In this document: positions 25,674 to 35,345 of the stretch, in pieces
Numbering within the stretch: the stretch's first letter is position 1
How the letters are laid out: every line of letters begins with the position of its first letter
Made by a program: the position numbers and the translations under genes
Assembly: GCF_009830125.1 (NCBI RefSeq)
Contig: NZ_WUPT01000001.1
Coordinates: 1,054,001 to 1,118,000 of the forward strand
Direction of reading: 5' to 3'
Source: Kangsaoukella pontilimi
Lineage (GTDB): Bacteria; Pseudomonadota; Alphaproteobacteria; Rhodobacterales; Rhodobacteraceae
DNA: 64,000 nucleotides
The notes under the pieces: model-generated
The model's database searches: none
Told to the model about the DNA's origin: nothing
What the model saw: only the letters and a program-made list of their open reading frames with translations

Positions 25674-27266
25674 TTAACGTGCGTCCTTCAGGATCATGTC
25701 CGACGCCTTTTCGGCGATCATGATCGTCGGGGAATTGGTGTTGCCGGACGTGATGCGCGGCATGACCGAAGCATCGACGACGCGCAGCCCATCCACCCCC
25801 CTGAGCCGAAGCCGTCCGTCAAGCGGGGCGCCGTCATCCGTGCCCATCCGCACCGTGCCGACCGGATGGAAGATCGTCGTTCCCACCCGCCCTGCCGCTT
25901 CGGCCAGGGCCTCGTCGCTGTCATCATCCGTGCCGGGCATGAACTCTTCGGGCTGGAACTTCGCCATCGGCGCTGCCGCCATGATCCGCCGGGTCAGCCG
26001 GATGGCGCGCGCGGCGACCGCCTTGTCGCGCTCGGCGCTGAGGTAATTTGGGGCGATTTCGGGTGCATCGCTCAGGTGTGGAGATGTCAGACGCACTTCG
26101 CCCCGGCTGTCGGGGCGCAGGTTGCAGACACTGGCGGTCATCGCATCGAACGGATGAAGCGGCTCTCCGAAGGCGCCGAGGCTGAGAGGCTGAACGTGGT
26201 ACTGGAGATCCGCCGTCACCACATCCGGCCCCGACCGGGCAAAGGCACCAAGCTGCGAGGGCGCCATGGACATCGGCCCCTTGCGCCGGAGCGCGTAATC
26301 GAAGGCGATCCGCGCCTTGCCCGCGACGCTGGCCGACAGCGTGTTCAGCGTCCGCGTCCCGCGCACCTTGTAGGCGCAGCGGAGTTGCAGGTGATCCTGA
26401 AGGTTCCGCCCCACTCCGGGGATGTCCCGGATCACGTCGACACCATGTGCGGAAAGCAAATCGCCCGGCCCCAGACCCGAGACTTGAAGCAGATGAGGCG
26501 AGCCGACGGCCCCGGCCGCCAGAATGACCTCACCCGCCGCGCGCGCCGTCACGGTCTGGCCGCCCCGCCGGTAGCGCACGCCCACGGCACGCCCGTTCTC
26601 GATCAGGACACGCTCGACCTCGGCATGGGTCTCGATCTTCAGCCCTGCAAAGTGCCGCGCCGGGCGCAGGAAGGCTTTCGAGGTGTTCCAGCGGATTCCG
26701 CTCCGCTGGTTGACCTGGAAGTAGCTGACGCCCTCGTTATCGCCCCGGTTGAAGTCGTCGACCCGCGGGATTCCGGTGGCTGCGGCCGCCTCGGCCCATG
26801 CCTCCAGCACCTCCCAGCGGAGCGAGGGCTTCTCGACCCGCCACTCGCCGCCAGCGCCGTGCATGTCGTCGGCACCGTCCGCATGATCTTCCGAGCGGAT
26901 GAAATACGGCAACACGTCGTCCCAGCCCCAGCCGGTCAGGCCCGATTGCCGCCAGCCGTCATAATCCGCCGCCTGCCCGCGCATGTAGATCATGCCATTG
27001 ATCGAGCTGCAGCCGCCGAGGACCCGGCCGCGCGGATAGCGGATGCGACGCCCGCCAAGGCCGGCCTCCTCGACGGTGGAGAAGCACCAGTCGGTGCGCG
27101 GATTGCCGATGCAATAGAGATAGCCGACCGGCACATGGATCCACGGGTAAGTGTCCTTGCCCCCTGCCTCCAGAAGAAGGACGCGGCGTCCGGCCCCGCT
27201 CAACCGGTTGGCAAGAACCGCGCCGGCGCTGCCCGCGCCCACGACGATGAAATCCCAGTCGGCCAT
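25674..27266 (-). CDS. GMC-family FAD oxidoreductase (choline dehydrogenase-like)
   Basis: A 530-residue glucose-methanol-choline oxidoreductase. GAGSAGAVLANRLS (11-24) is the FAD dinucleotide fold, YPRGRVLGGCSSINGMIYMRG near 77 is the first GMC signature, and the C-terminal HPVGTVRMG with VVDASVMPRITSGNTNSPT holds the catalytic His. The family oxidises alcohols such as choline to aldehydes and passes electrons to the respiratory chain. GGGGGAG precedes ATG 27266. It lies between an FAD-GcvT gene and the fused dehalogenase, so it may oxidise an alcohol side chain in the same pathway; its true substrate is unknown. Confidence 0.92.
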   Translation of the reverse strand: MADWDFIVVGAGSAGAVLANRLSGAGRRVLLLEAGGKDTYPWIHVPVGYLYCIGNPRTDWCFSTVEEAGLGGRRIRYPRGRVLGGCSSINGMIYMRGQAADYDGWRQSGLTGWGWDDVLPYFIRSEDHADGADDMHGAGGEWRVEKPSLRWEVLEAWAEAAAATGIPRVDDFNRGDNEGVSYFQVNQRSGIRWNTSKAFLRPARHFAGLKIETHAEVERVLIENGRAVGVRYRRGGQTVTARAAGEVILAAGAVGSPHLLQVSGLGPGDLLSAHGVDVIRDIPGVGRNLQDHLQLRCAYKVRGTRTLNTLSASVAGKARIAFDYALRRKGPMSMAPSQLGAFARSGPDVVTADLQYHVQPLSLGAFGEPLHPFDAMTASVCNLRPDSRGEVRLTSPHLSDAPEIAPNYLSAERDKAVAARAIRLTRRIMAAAPMAKFQPEEFMPGTDDDSDEALAEAAGRVGTTIFHPVGTVRMGTDDGAPLDGRLRLRGVDGLRVVDASVMPRITSGNTNSPTIMIAEKASDMILKDAR

Positions 27267-27308
27267 CGCTCCCCCTTGTCCACATCCGGCACGGCGCGGA
27301 CGCCCCGG

Positions 27309-29753
27309 TCAAGCCCTCATGCGCGCATGCGTCGGGTCATAGAGCGGCGTCAGGCTCGGCTCGGCCCGGACGAGACGGCCGCCGATGTCGATCTCGTAGC
27401 GCGCCGTCAGAAGGTCGGCATCGCTTTCACCGGCGGAGGGAACGTAGCCCATCGCGATCGCGCCGCCGAGCGTGTGGCCGTAATTGCCCGATGTCACAAC
27501 CGAGACCACCTTGCCATCCTTCAGGATCGCCTCGTTGTGAAAGACCATCGCATCCGGCTCAGTCAGGCGGAACTGCAGTAACCGACGCGACAGACCTGCC
27601 TCGGCCTTTCGGAGGACCGCGTCGCGTCCGATGAAGTCGCCTTTGCCGGTCTTCACCGCAAAGCCGAGACCGGCCTCCAGCACATGGTCCTCGTCGGTGA
27701 TGTCATGCCCGAAATGGCGGAACGCCTTTTCGATGCGGCAACTATCCATCGCGTGAAGCCCGCAGAGCGTCAGCCCGACCGCGTCACCCGCTTCCAACAG
27801 AGTCTCGAAGACATGCGCCGCCTGATCGACCGAGACATAGAGCTCCCAGCCAAGCTCGCCCACATAGCTGACACGATGCGCGCGGGCGAGACCCATTCCC
27901 ACCTCGATTTCCCGCGCCATGCCAAAGGGATGCGCGGCGTTCGTAACGTCGTCCGGGCTCACGCGGGCCATCAGGTCGCGCGCCTTGGGTCCCATCACCG
28001 AAAAGACGGCCTCCTGCGCCGTGACATCGGTGATGACGGCGAATTCGTCGCCCACATGCCGCCTGAGCCATGCCATGTCCCGCACCACTGTTGCTGCTGG
28101 AACGACCAGCAGAAACGCAGTCTCGGAGAGGCGCGTGACCGTCAGATCGCACTCGATCCCACCCCGGTCGTTCAGCATCTGGGTATAGACGATCCGGCCC
28201 GGTGCCACGTCCACGTCATTGCCTGAGACCCGTTGCAGGAAGCGGCAGGCGTCGCGGCCCTCGACCCGGATTTTGCCGAAGGACGACATGTCCAGGAGGC
28301 CGACGCCCTCGCGGAGCGCATGATGCTCGGTCTTCTGATTGGCGAACCAGTTCTGCCCGGCCCAGTCATAGCGGTATTCCCGCGCCTGCCTCTCGGTCGC
28401 GAACCAGTTCGCGCGCTCCCATCCTGCGGTCTCGCCGAAGACCGCATCACGCTCGGTCAGATGGGCATGAACCGGGCTTCGCCGGACACCGCGCGCCGTT
28501 ACCGGCTGCCGGTAGGGATAATGGTCGGCATAGAGAAGCCCCAGCGTCTCGGTCACACGGTCTTTCAGATAGCGGCGGTTTCGCTGGAAGGGCTGCGCGC
28601 GGCGGATATCCACGTCCCAGAGATCGAAGGGCGGCTCGCCCCCGTCGATCCACTCGGCCAGCGCCATACCCGCCCCGCCTGACGAGACGATCCCGATGGA
28701 GTTATACCCCGCCGCGACCCAGTACCCCCGCAGCTCCGGTGCCTCGCCAAGATAATAGCGGTCATCGGGGGTGAAACTTTCGGGACCGTTGAAGAATGTG
28801 TGGATGCCCGCCGTCTGGAACATGGGCATCCGGTGCATGGCTTGCTCTAGAATCGGTTCGAAATGCTCGAAGTCTTCCGGCAGGCTGTCGAATTCGAAAT
28901 CCTCGGGGATGCCGCCCATGCCCCACGGTTTGGCGCGCGGCTCGAAGGCGCCGAGAAGCATCTTGCCGGCGTCCTCCTTGTAATAGCTGCACTCGTCGGG
29001 CACGCGGAGGCTGGGAACGGTGCCAAGACCCTCGATCGGCTCGGTCACGAGGTAGAAATGCTCGCAGGCGTGCAAGGGCAGCGTGACCCCCGATTGCGCG
29101 GCAAGGTCCCGGCCCCACATGCCGCCGCAGTTGATGACAACGTCGGTCTTGATCGTCCCGGTCTCGCCTTCAGCGGACCATGTCACACCGGTCACGCAGG
29201 CACCGTCATCAGTCACACGTTCGACCTTGACCCCCTCAAGGATCGTCGCGCCCCGCATCCGCGCGCCCTTGGCCAGCGCCATGGCGATGTTCGCCGGGTC
29301 GCATTGGCCATCGCCCGGCAAATGGACCGCGCCCACCACGTCATCGGTCGTCAGCCACGAGTAGAGCGCCTTGACCTCGTCCGGCGTGATCAGGTTCGCC
29401 TCGACGTCAAAGACCTTGGCGAGCGTGGCCTGGCGGCGCAGCTCTTCCCACCGGTGGTCGGTCAGCGCGACCGAGATCGAGCCGTTGAGCCTCAGCCCCG
29501 TGGCCACCCCGGTTTCCTCTTCCAGTGTCGCGTAGAGGTTCCGCGAATACTTGGCGAGGCGGGTCAGATTCTGACTGGGTCTGAGCTGACCAATCAGACC
29601 GGCGGCGTGCCACGTGGTGCCGCTGGTCAGGCGTTTCCGCTCGAGGAGGACGACGTCCGTCCAGCCGAGCTTGGCAAGATGATAGGCAACCGAGCAGCCC
29701 GAAACGCCGCCCCCGATGATCACCGCGCGGGCATGCTCGGGCGGACGTTTCAT
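27309..29753 (-). CDS. FAD-dependent dehydrogenase fused to GcvT domain (sarcosine/dimethylglycine dehydrogenase-like)
   Basis: An 814-residue member of the same family: GGGVSG at residues 14-19, a conserved FAD-linking His in TTWHAAG (His49), an FAO-M-type middle, then a GcvT folate-binding domain from about residue 435. It keeps the AMDSCRIEKAFRHFG helix of the GcvT domain, and DECSYYKEDAGKMLLG in the substrate-binding half. It overlaps its upstream neighbour by 4 bases. The divergence between it and the other two copies suggests distinct substrates along a stepwise demethylation rather than recent duplication. Confidence 0.9.
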   Translation of the reverse strand: MKRPPEHARAVIIGGGVSGCSVAYHLAKLGWTDVVLLERKRLTSGTTWHAAGLIGQLRPSQNLTRLAKYSRNLYATLEEETGVATGLRLNGSISVALTDHRWEELRRQATLAKVFDVEANLITPDEVKALYSWLTTDDVVGAVHLPGDGQCDPANIAMALAKGARMRGATILEGVKVERVTDDGACVTGVTWSAEGETGTIKTDVVINCGGMWGRDLAAQSGVTLPLHACEHFYLVTEPIEGLGTVPSLRVPDECSYYKEDAGKMLLGAFEPRAKPWGMGGIPEDFEFDSLPEDFEHFEPILEQAMHRMPMFQTAGIHTFFNGPESFTPDDRYYLGEAPELRGYWVAAGYNSIGIVSSGGAGMALAEWIDGGEPPFDLWDVDIRRAQPFQRNRRYLKDRVTETLGLLYADHYPYRQPVTARGVRRSPVHAHLTERDAVFGETAGWERANWFATERQAREYRYDWAGQNWFANQKTEHHALREGVGLLDMSSFGKIRVEGRDACRFLQRVSGNDVDVAPGRIVYTQMLNDRGGIECDLTVTRLSETAFLLVVPAATVVRDMAWLRRHVGDEFAVITDVTAQEAVFSVMGPKARDLMARVSPDDVTNAAHPFGMAREIEVGMGLARAHRVSYVGELGWELYVSVDQAAHVFETLLEAGDAVGLTLCGLHAMDSCRIEKAFRHFGHDITDEDHVLEAGLGFAVKTGKGDFIGRDAVLRKAEAGLSRRLLQFRLTEPDAMVFHNEAILKDGKVVSVVTSGNYGHTLGGAIAMGYVPSAGESDADLLTARYEIDIGGRLVRAEPSLTPLYDPTHARMRA

Positions 29754-32197
29754 GCGCGAAGCCTTTCGTTATCGGCATCCCAGAATGGCATTTCGGCGAC
29801 GCGGGCGGCGCGCATCTCGCCGAAGATATCGACCTCTACTTCGGTGCCGGGGGCCGCCAAATCGGCACGGATCATGCCGATGGCGAGCGAGGCGCCGACG
29901 CGGTATCCCCACGCCCCGCTCGTCGTCTCGCCCACCAGATCGCCGTCCTTCCAGATCAGCGCCATATAGGGCGCGTCCGCCGATCCTGCGTCGATGACAA
30001 GTCCCACAGCGCGCTTGGCCGGGCCTGCCGATGCCTCCTTGGCGAGAGCCTCTCGCCCCGGAAAGCCCGCGGATTTGTCGAAATCTATGAACCGCTCCAG
30101 CCCCGCCTCGACCAGCGAGTAGTCGGTGGACAGATCGCCCTTCCACGCGCGATAGCCCTTCTCGATCCGAAGCGCGTCGAGCGCGAACATGCCGAAGGGT
30201 TTGGCCCCCGCCGCCGTCACTGCGTCCCAGATGGCGGGCGCGTCCTCGGGACGGCAATGGATTTCCCAGCCGAGTTCACCGGCGAAGGACACCCGCGCCA
30301 GAGTGCAATCGCGCCCCGCGACGGTCCCCTCGGTCGAGAAGGTGAGCCATGGCGTGGAAAGGTCATGCCCCGCGACCAGCGACGCGAGCACGTCGCGCGC
30401 CCTGGGACCGGTGACCAGCACGCACTCCCACTCGTCGGAATGGTCGGTGACGGTGATGTCCTCGGGCAAGTCCTTGAGCAACACGTCCCGGTCATGCCAC
30501 TGGGCCACCGCCGCCGTGATGAGGGTCAGTTCCTCATCCGAATGGGGAAAGACCGACATCTCGGTCAGGATGCGGCCCCGCGCGTCGGGGAAATAGGCCA
30601 GCCCCACGCGCCCTGGCCGTGGCAGCCGCGACGCGGTCAGCCGGTCCACATGCGCCCGCGCCCCCGCCCCCGACACCTTGAGCCGCGTAAAGCCCGAAAT
30701 CGCGATCAGGCCGCAGCCGTCCCGTACTGCCTCGCATTCGGCGCGGACCGCGCCCTCCCACGGGCCGGCACGGTCCCAGGTCAGGCTCGCCTCCTCGGAT
30801 GTGTCGTCGCCCGGCCGCGCGAACCACGCCGCCCGCTCCCAGCCGTTATAGGGCGCAAAGACGGCGCCCGCGTCCTTCAGCCGGGAATGAAGCGTCGAGA
30901 GCTTGCGGTCACGGCCTGCCGGCCAGATGTGATGCGGGAAATGGATGGCGTATTCGTGGCCATAGATCTCCATCCCCTTCTCCATCGCGTAGGCCTCGTC
31001 CGCGAAGCCGGTGAAGCGGCGCGGATCGCAGGACCACATGTCCCATTCGGTCTGCCCCTCGGTCACCCATTCGGCCAGCACCTTGCCCGCGCCGCCGCCC
31101 TGCGCGATGCCGAAGGTGAATACGCAGGCCTCAAAGGCGTTTGGCACCCCCGGCATCGGACCGATCAGGGGGTTGCCGTCGGGCATGTAGGGGATGGGGC
31201 CGTTGATGACCTTGGACAGTCCCGCCTCGGCCAGAAGCGGCACGCGGGCCATGGCGTCCTCGATATGCCACTCCAGCCGCTCCAAATCGTCGGGGTAGAG
31301 CTGGAAGCTGAAATCCTCGGGCATCGGGTCGCTGCTGCCGGTCCAGTGTGCCCGGCAATTCCGCTCGTAGGGCCCAAGGTTGAACCCGAATTTTTCCTGC
31401 CGGAGGTAGTATGAACTGTCGACGTCGCGCAGAAGCGGCAGCTTGTGACCCACCTCTTCCGACCATGCCTTCACCTCGGGCACTTCCTCGAACAGCAGGT
31501 ACTGGTGGCTCATCACGTTCATCGGGATCAGCCGTCCACCGAAGGGCAGGAACATCTCGCTGACACGCCTTGCATAGTAGCCTGCCGCATTGACCACGTA
31601 TTCGGCTCGCACCTCGCCTTTGGGCGTCTCGACCACCCACTCGCCGCCCTCGCGACGGATGCCGGTGACGGGGCAGAACCGCTCGATCCGCTGGCCAAGA
31701 TCCCGCGCGCCCTTTGCCAGCGCCTGAGTCAGTTGCGCCGGGTCGATATCACCGTCGTTCGGATCGTATAGAGCGCCTTTCAGATCATGGGTTTCCACGA
31801 AGGGATACCGCTCGGGCAGATCGCCGGGGGCGAGGATTTCAAGGTCCATCCCTTGCGCCAGGCCCATGCCGCGCGCGCGCTCGAATTCCTGCATCCTCTC
31901 GCGCGTATGCGCCAGCCGGACCGAGCCGGTGACATGGTAGTTCATCGGGTAGTCCACCGCCGCCGCCAGACCACGATAAAGCTCGGTCGAGTAGCGCTGC
32001 ATGTTCATGATCGACCACGACGCCGAGAAGGTCGGGACATTCCCGGCTGCGTGCCATGTCGATCCGGCGGTAAGTTCGTTCCGTTCGAGCAGAAGGCAGT
32101 CGCGCCACCCCGCCTTGCCGAGGTGGAAAAGGCAGGACGCGCCCACGGCGCCTCCCCCGATGATCACCACGCACGCGGTGCTGGGAATTGCGCTCAC
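29750..32197 (-). CDS. FAD-dependent dehydrogenase fused to GcvT domain (third paralogue)
   Basis: An 815-residue FAD-GcvT fusion with GGGAVG at 14-19, the FAD-linking motif STWHAAG (His49), YLRQEKFGFNLG in the substrate-binding part, and a C-terminal GcvT domain ending with the ALRIEKGYRAWKGDLSTDYS helix near residue 700. As with its paralogues the expected reaction is oxidative N-demethylation with transfer of the one-carbon unit to tetrahydrofolate. It is the first gene after tpa, 45 bp downstream of it with a hairpin between, and its stop overlaps the next start by 4 bases. Confidence 0.9.
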   Translation of the reverse strand: MSAIPSTACVVIIGGGAVGASCLFHLGKAGWRDCLLLERNELTAGSTWHAAGNVPTFSASWSIMNMQRYSTELYRGLAAAVDYPMNYHVTGSVRLAHTRERMQEFERARGMGLAQGMDLEILAPGDLPERYPFVETHDLKGALYDPNDGDIDPAQLTQALAKGARDLGQRIERFCPVTGIRREGGEWVVETPKGEVRAEYVVNAAGYYARRVSEMFLPFGGRLIPMNVMSHQYLLFEEVPEVKAWSEEVGHKLPLLRDVDSSYYLRQEKFGFNLGPYERNCRAHWTGSSDPMPEDFSFQLYPDDLERLEWHIEDAMARVPLLAEAGLSKVINGPIPYMPDGNPLIGPMPGVPNAFEACVFTFGIAQGGGAGKVLAEWVTEGQTEWDMWSCDPRRFTGFADEAYAMEKGMEIYGHEYAIHFPHHIWPAGRDRKLSTLHSRLKDAGAVFAPYNGWERAAWFARPGDDTSEEASLTWDRAGPWEGAVRAECEAVRDGCGLIAISGFTRLKVSGAGARAHVDRLTASRLPRPGRVGLAYFPDARGRILTEMSVFPHSDEELTLITAAVAQWHDRDVLLKDLPEDITVTDHSDEWECVLVTGPRARDVLASLVAGHDLSTPWLTFSTEGTVAGRDCTLARVSFAGELGWEIHCRPEDAPAIWDAVTAAGAKPFGMFALDALRIEKGYRAWKGDLSTDYSLVEAGLERFIDFDKSAGFPGREALAKEASAGPAKRAVGLVIDAGSADAPYMALIWKDGDLVGETTSGAWGYRVGASLAIGMIRADLAAPGTEVEVDIFGEMRAARVAEMPFWDADNERLRA

Positions 32198-32217
32198 CCC
32201 TGCCCTCCTTTGCCTTC

Positions 32218-32237
32218 ACCCGCCCGAGGCGGCGGGT
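32218..32237 (-). terminator. Hairpin between tpa and the FAD-GcvT genes
   Basis: A perfect 7-bp stem ACCCGCC/GGCGGGT with a 6-nt loop (32225-32230), 6 bp past the tpa stop on the minus strand. No T tract follows, so it is more likely an attenuator or mRNA-processing hairpin that lowers read-through than a full terminator. Confidence 0.45.
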
Positions 32238-32242
32238 CTTCT

Positions 32243-33622
32243 TCAGCCGAACACGGATGTCAGCGCCCGGTCAATCGCGTCCGTCAGTGCGTCGATGTCG
32301 TCGGGTCCGGCGATCAGCGCGGGCGACAGGCAGAGCGTATTGTTGAAACCGGGGATAGAACGGTTCGTCGCCCCGATGATCACGCCTTCGGCCATGCAAT
32401 GTGCCACGACGGCTTGCACCATCTTCTCGGGCGCCGGCTCCTTGCTCGCGCGGTCGGTGACCAGTTCTGCCCCGCAGAACAGCCCCTTGCCCCGCACGTC
32501 GCCCACGACGCGGTGCTTTTCCTTGAGCGCGTGAAGGTTCCCCATCAGCCGCTCGCCCATCCTGAGAGTGTTCTCGAGAAGGCCCTCTTCTTCGATAATG
32601 GCCATGTTCTCGATCGCCGCCGCCGGACCGGCGGTGCAGCCGCCAAAGGTCGAGATATCTCGGAAATAGTCCAGCGGATCGTTCGGGTCCAACTTGAACA
32701 TCTCGAAGACCTTCTCAGTCGTGACCATGCAGGCAATGGCCGCATAGCCAGAGGCGACGCCCTTGGCCATGGTCACGAAATCCGGCTGAACCCCGTAATT
32801 CTGATAACCGAACCACGTGCCCGTACGCCCGATCCCGCAGACAACCTCGTCGATATGGAGCAGGATGTCGTATTTCCGGCAAATCTCCTGCACGCGGGGC
32901 CAGTAGCCCTCGGGCGGGGTGATGACGCCGCCGCCCGCCGTGATCGGCTCGAGGCAGAGCGCACCCACCGTGTCGGGACCCTCGCGCAGGATCACCTCTT
33001 CGATCTGGTCGGCGGCCCATTCGCCGTAATTCTCGGTCTCGACCTGCGCGCGATACTCAAGGCAATGCGGCACCTCGACAAAACCCGGCGCGAAGGGGCC
33101 GTATTGCGCGTTCCGCTCGTACTGACCGCCCGCAGACATCGTGGCGAGCGTCGAGCCATGATAATCCCGCGCACGGTAGAGGATCTTGTGCTTCTGCCCG
33201 CCATAGCGCTTGTGCGCGATCTGGCGGACCATCTTGAAGGCCTTCTCATTCGCTTCGGAGCCCGAGTTCACGTAGTAGACCCGGCTCATCCCGGGCATCT
33301 TGGCAATCAGCTTTTCGGCAAAGCGCGAGCCGGGGATCGAGCCTGCGGACTGCGCGAAATAGTTCATCTGCAGGAGCTGGTCGCGGACCGCATTCGCGAT
33401 CCGCTCGCGGCCATAGCCCACGTTCACGGTCCAAACACCACCCGAAACGCCGTCCAGATGCTCTTTCCCCTTCTGATCCCAGACACGCATCCCCTTACCC
33501 TCGACGATGATCCGGGGGTCGGTCGTCTCATAGGGCTTGTGCTGCGACAGGTGATGCCAGAGATGGGCGCGGTCGGCTTCGACCACATCGGTCAGATCAT
33601 TGGGCGTCAGTTGCGTATTCAT
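32243..33622 (-). CDS. tpa: Taurine:pyruvate aminotransferase
   Basis: A 459-residue class III (omega) PLP aminotransferase. Taurine and pyruvate give sulfoacetaldehyde and alanine. The protein starts at ATG 33622 (MNTQLTPNDLTDVVEADRAH) and has the family's opening, SGVWTVNVGYGRERIANAVR, the HIDEVVCGIGRTG cofactor segment and the PLP-lysine in TMAKGVASGYAAI. The identification as Tpa rests on context as much as sequence: divergent TauR-type regulator, xsc, pta and a pair of TauR-like operator repeats. Another omega-amino acid (for example beta-alanine) is the main alternative. Confidence 0.88.
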   Translation of the reverse strand: MNTQLTPNDLTDVVEADRAHLWHHLSQHKPYETTDPRIIVEGKGMRVWDQKGKEHLDGVSGGVWTVNVGYGRERIANAVRDQLLQMNYFAQSAGSIPGSRFAEKLIAKMPGMSRVYYVNSGSEANEKAFKMVRQIAHKRYGGQKHKILYRARDYHGSTLATMSAGGQYERNAQYGPFAPGFVEVPHCLEYRAQVETENYGEWAADQIEEVILREGPDTVGALCLEPITAGGGVITPPEGYWPRVQEICRKYDILLHIDEVVCGIGRTGTWFGYQNYGVQPDFVTMAKGVASGYAAIACMVTTEKVFEMFKLDPNDPLDYFRDISTFGGCTAGPAAAIENMAIIEEEGLLENTLRMGERLMGNLHALKEKHRVVGDVRGKGLFCGAELVTDRASKEPAPEKMVQAVVAHCMAEGVIIGATNRSIPGFNNTLCLSPALIAGPDDIDALTDAIDRALTSVFG

Positions 33623-33691
33623 GAGGCGCGGATCCCTTGCCTGAGTGGGCCTTGTGGGCATGGTTCAGAATTGCCCGTTAACCACGTGGCG

Positions 33692-33727
33692 CAATAGGGC
33701 CAGACAGGCGGCAACGATAGTGCCAGA
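33692..33727 (-). promoter_or_regulatory. Two direct repeats, candidate TauR operator upstream of tpa
   Basis: On the minus (tpa) strand two 13-mers, TCTGGCACTATCG (33727-33715) and TCTGGCCCTATTG (33704-33692), differ at two positions and start 23 bp apart, about two helical turns. Rhodobacter capsulatus TauR acts through a pair of direct repeats CTGGACYTAA; these match at 7 and 8 of 10 positions. They lie about 70-105 bp upstream of the tpa start and 52-87 bp upstream of tauR. Confidence 0.6.
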
Positions 33728-33778
33728 AACGGCGTTTCCCTCTGGCATTTCGCCACCGGGAGGCGCAGGATCGCCGTT

Positions 33779-35245
33779 ATGGCAATCAACGCGGAAACCT
33801 TCTTTCTCGACGACCGGGCGGGCGGCACGCTCCAGCACCGGATCAAGCGCTTTGTGGTGGACGGCGTCCTTTCGGGACGCTTCCAGCCCGGCGAACGGAT
33901 GCCGTCGAGCCGCGCGCTGGCCAATCGGCTGGGCGTCAGCCGGATCACGGTGACGCTGGCCTATACCGACCTCGTGGCGGACGACTATCTCACTTCGCGC
34001 GGACGGTCGGGATATTTCGTGTCGGACACGGCGCCCGCGGCGCCAAGTTTCCCGATGGAAGATCTGCGGGACACGACAGAGATCGACTGGTCGCGGTTTC
34101 TGGCCCATCGGCCCGAACCACCGGACGCCGTGACCCGGCCAAGCGACTGGCAAAGCTACCCCTTCCCCTTCATCTACGGCCAGGCTGACCCAACGCTCTT
34201 CGACAGTCAGAACTGGCGGCTTTGTGCGCTTCAGGCGCTTGGGCAAAAGGATTTCGACGCGCTGACCTCGGACCAGTACGAGAGGGACGATCCGCTTCTG
34301 GTCGACTTCATCCGCCGCCACATCCTGCCCCGTCGCGGCATCAAGGCGGCACCAGAGGAAATCCTGATCACCATGGGCGCGCAGAACGCGCTCTGGCTTG
34401 CCGCGCAGCTTCTTCTTACGCAGCGCAGGACGGCGGTGGTGGAAAATCCGGGCTATCCGGGCCTTCGCGATATTCTCGCCCAGACGCGGTGCCACACGGC
34501 TCACGTGGATGTGGACGCCGAAGGTCTGAACCCCGACCGCCTGCCCGAGACGCTCGATGTCCTTTTCGCGACGGTCAGCCACCAATGCCCCACCAACGCC
34601 ACCATGCCGGTCGAGCGCCGCAGGGCGCTGCTGGAGCGGGCCGCGCGCGACGGGTTCTTGATCGTGGAGGATGACTACGAATTCGAGCTCACCTTCGAGC
34701 GGTCGCCCTCTCCCTCGCTCAAGTCGATGGACGATGCAGGCGCGGTGATCCACGTGGGATCCTTCTCGAAATCGCTTTTCCCGGGCCTGAGGCTCGGCTA
34801 CCTCGTCGCCGCCCGGCCTTTCGTTGCAGAAGCCCGCAGGCTGAGGGGCACGGTCCTGCGACATCCGCCGGGCTTGGTGCAGAGAACGGCGGCGAACTTT
34901 CTGTCGCTCGGGCATTATGACGCCCAGATCAACCGGATGCGGGGCGCGTTTCAGCGGCGGCGGAAGCTGATGCAGACCGCCATCGCAGAACATGGCCTGA
35001 TGCCGGCGGGCGACATGACGAGCGGCGGCTCGTGTTTCTGGATGTGCGCACCAGACCACGTGGACACCGCCGACCTCGCCCGCCGCCTTTATGCGCGGGG
35101 CGTGGTGATCGAGCCGGGCGCGGCGTTTTTTCAGGATCCCGCGCAAGGGCGTCCCTTCTACCGGCTGGCCTATTCCTCGATCGCCTCGGCGCGTATTCCG
35201 AAGGGGATCGAGATCATCGCCGACACGATCCGGCAACTGGACTGA
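33779..35245 (+). CDS. tauR: MocR-type regulator of taurine catabolism
   Basis: A 488-residue MocR/GntR regulator: an N-terminal winged helix (residues about 15-80, with SSRALANRLGVSRITVTLAYTDL) fused to a class I aminotransferase-like domain that keeps the PLP-lysine segment SFSKSLFPGLRLGYL. TauR of Rhodobacter capsulatus has this layout and activates tpa in response to taurine. It is divergent from tpa across 156 bp holding two operator-like direct repeats, and is followed 100 bp later by xsc on the same strand. The symbol is assigned from context plus domain order. Confidence 0.88.
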   Translation: MAINAETFFLDDRAGGTLQHRIKRFVVDGVLSGRFQPGERMPSSRALANRLGVSRITVTLAYTDLVADDYLTSRGRSGYFVSDTAPAAPSFPMEDLRDTTEIDWSRFLAHRPEPPDAVTRPSDWQSYPFPFIYGQADPTLFDSQNWRLCALQALGQKDFDALTSDQYERDDPLLVDFIRRHILPRRGIKAAPEEILITMGAQNALWLAAQLLLTQRRTAVVENPGYPGLRDILAQTRCHTAHVDVDAEGLNPDRLPETLDVLFATVSHQCPTNATMPVERRRALLERAARDGFLIVEDDYEFELTFERSPSPSLKSMDDAGAVIHVGSFSKSLFPGLRLGYLVAARPFVAEARRLRGTVLRHPPGLVQRTAANFLSLGHYDAQINRMRGAFQRRRKLMQTAIAEHGLMPAGDMTSGGSCFWMCAPDHVDTADLARRLYARGVVIEPGAAFFQDPAQGRPFYRLAYSSIASARIPKGIEIIADTIRQLD

Positions 35246-35345
35246 TCAGGCCCGGCCTACTGGCCCTATGACTGCCCCTCGGCGGGACGATAATGGGCGT
35301 CAGCGGAAATTCCGGCGCGTGCGCGCCAAGACAGGACATGCACTC

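Noticed and set aside
31787-33697. Long open frame on the plus strand across tpa and the third FAD-GcvT gene
   Set aside because: Antisense shadow without domain signals, and it would span two real genes.
35268-35345. Upstream ATG 35268 as the xsc start
   Set aside because: It adds 26 residues not seen in the Xsc family; ATG 35346 gives the usual MKMTTEEAF start.
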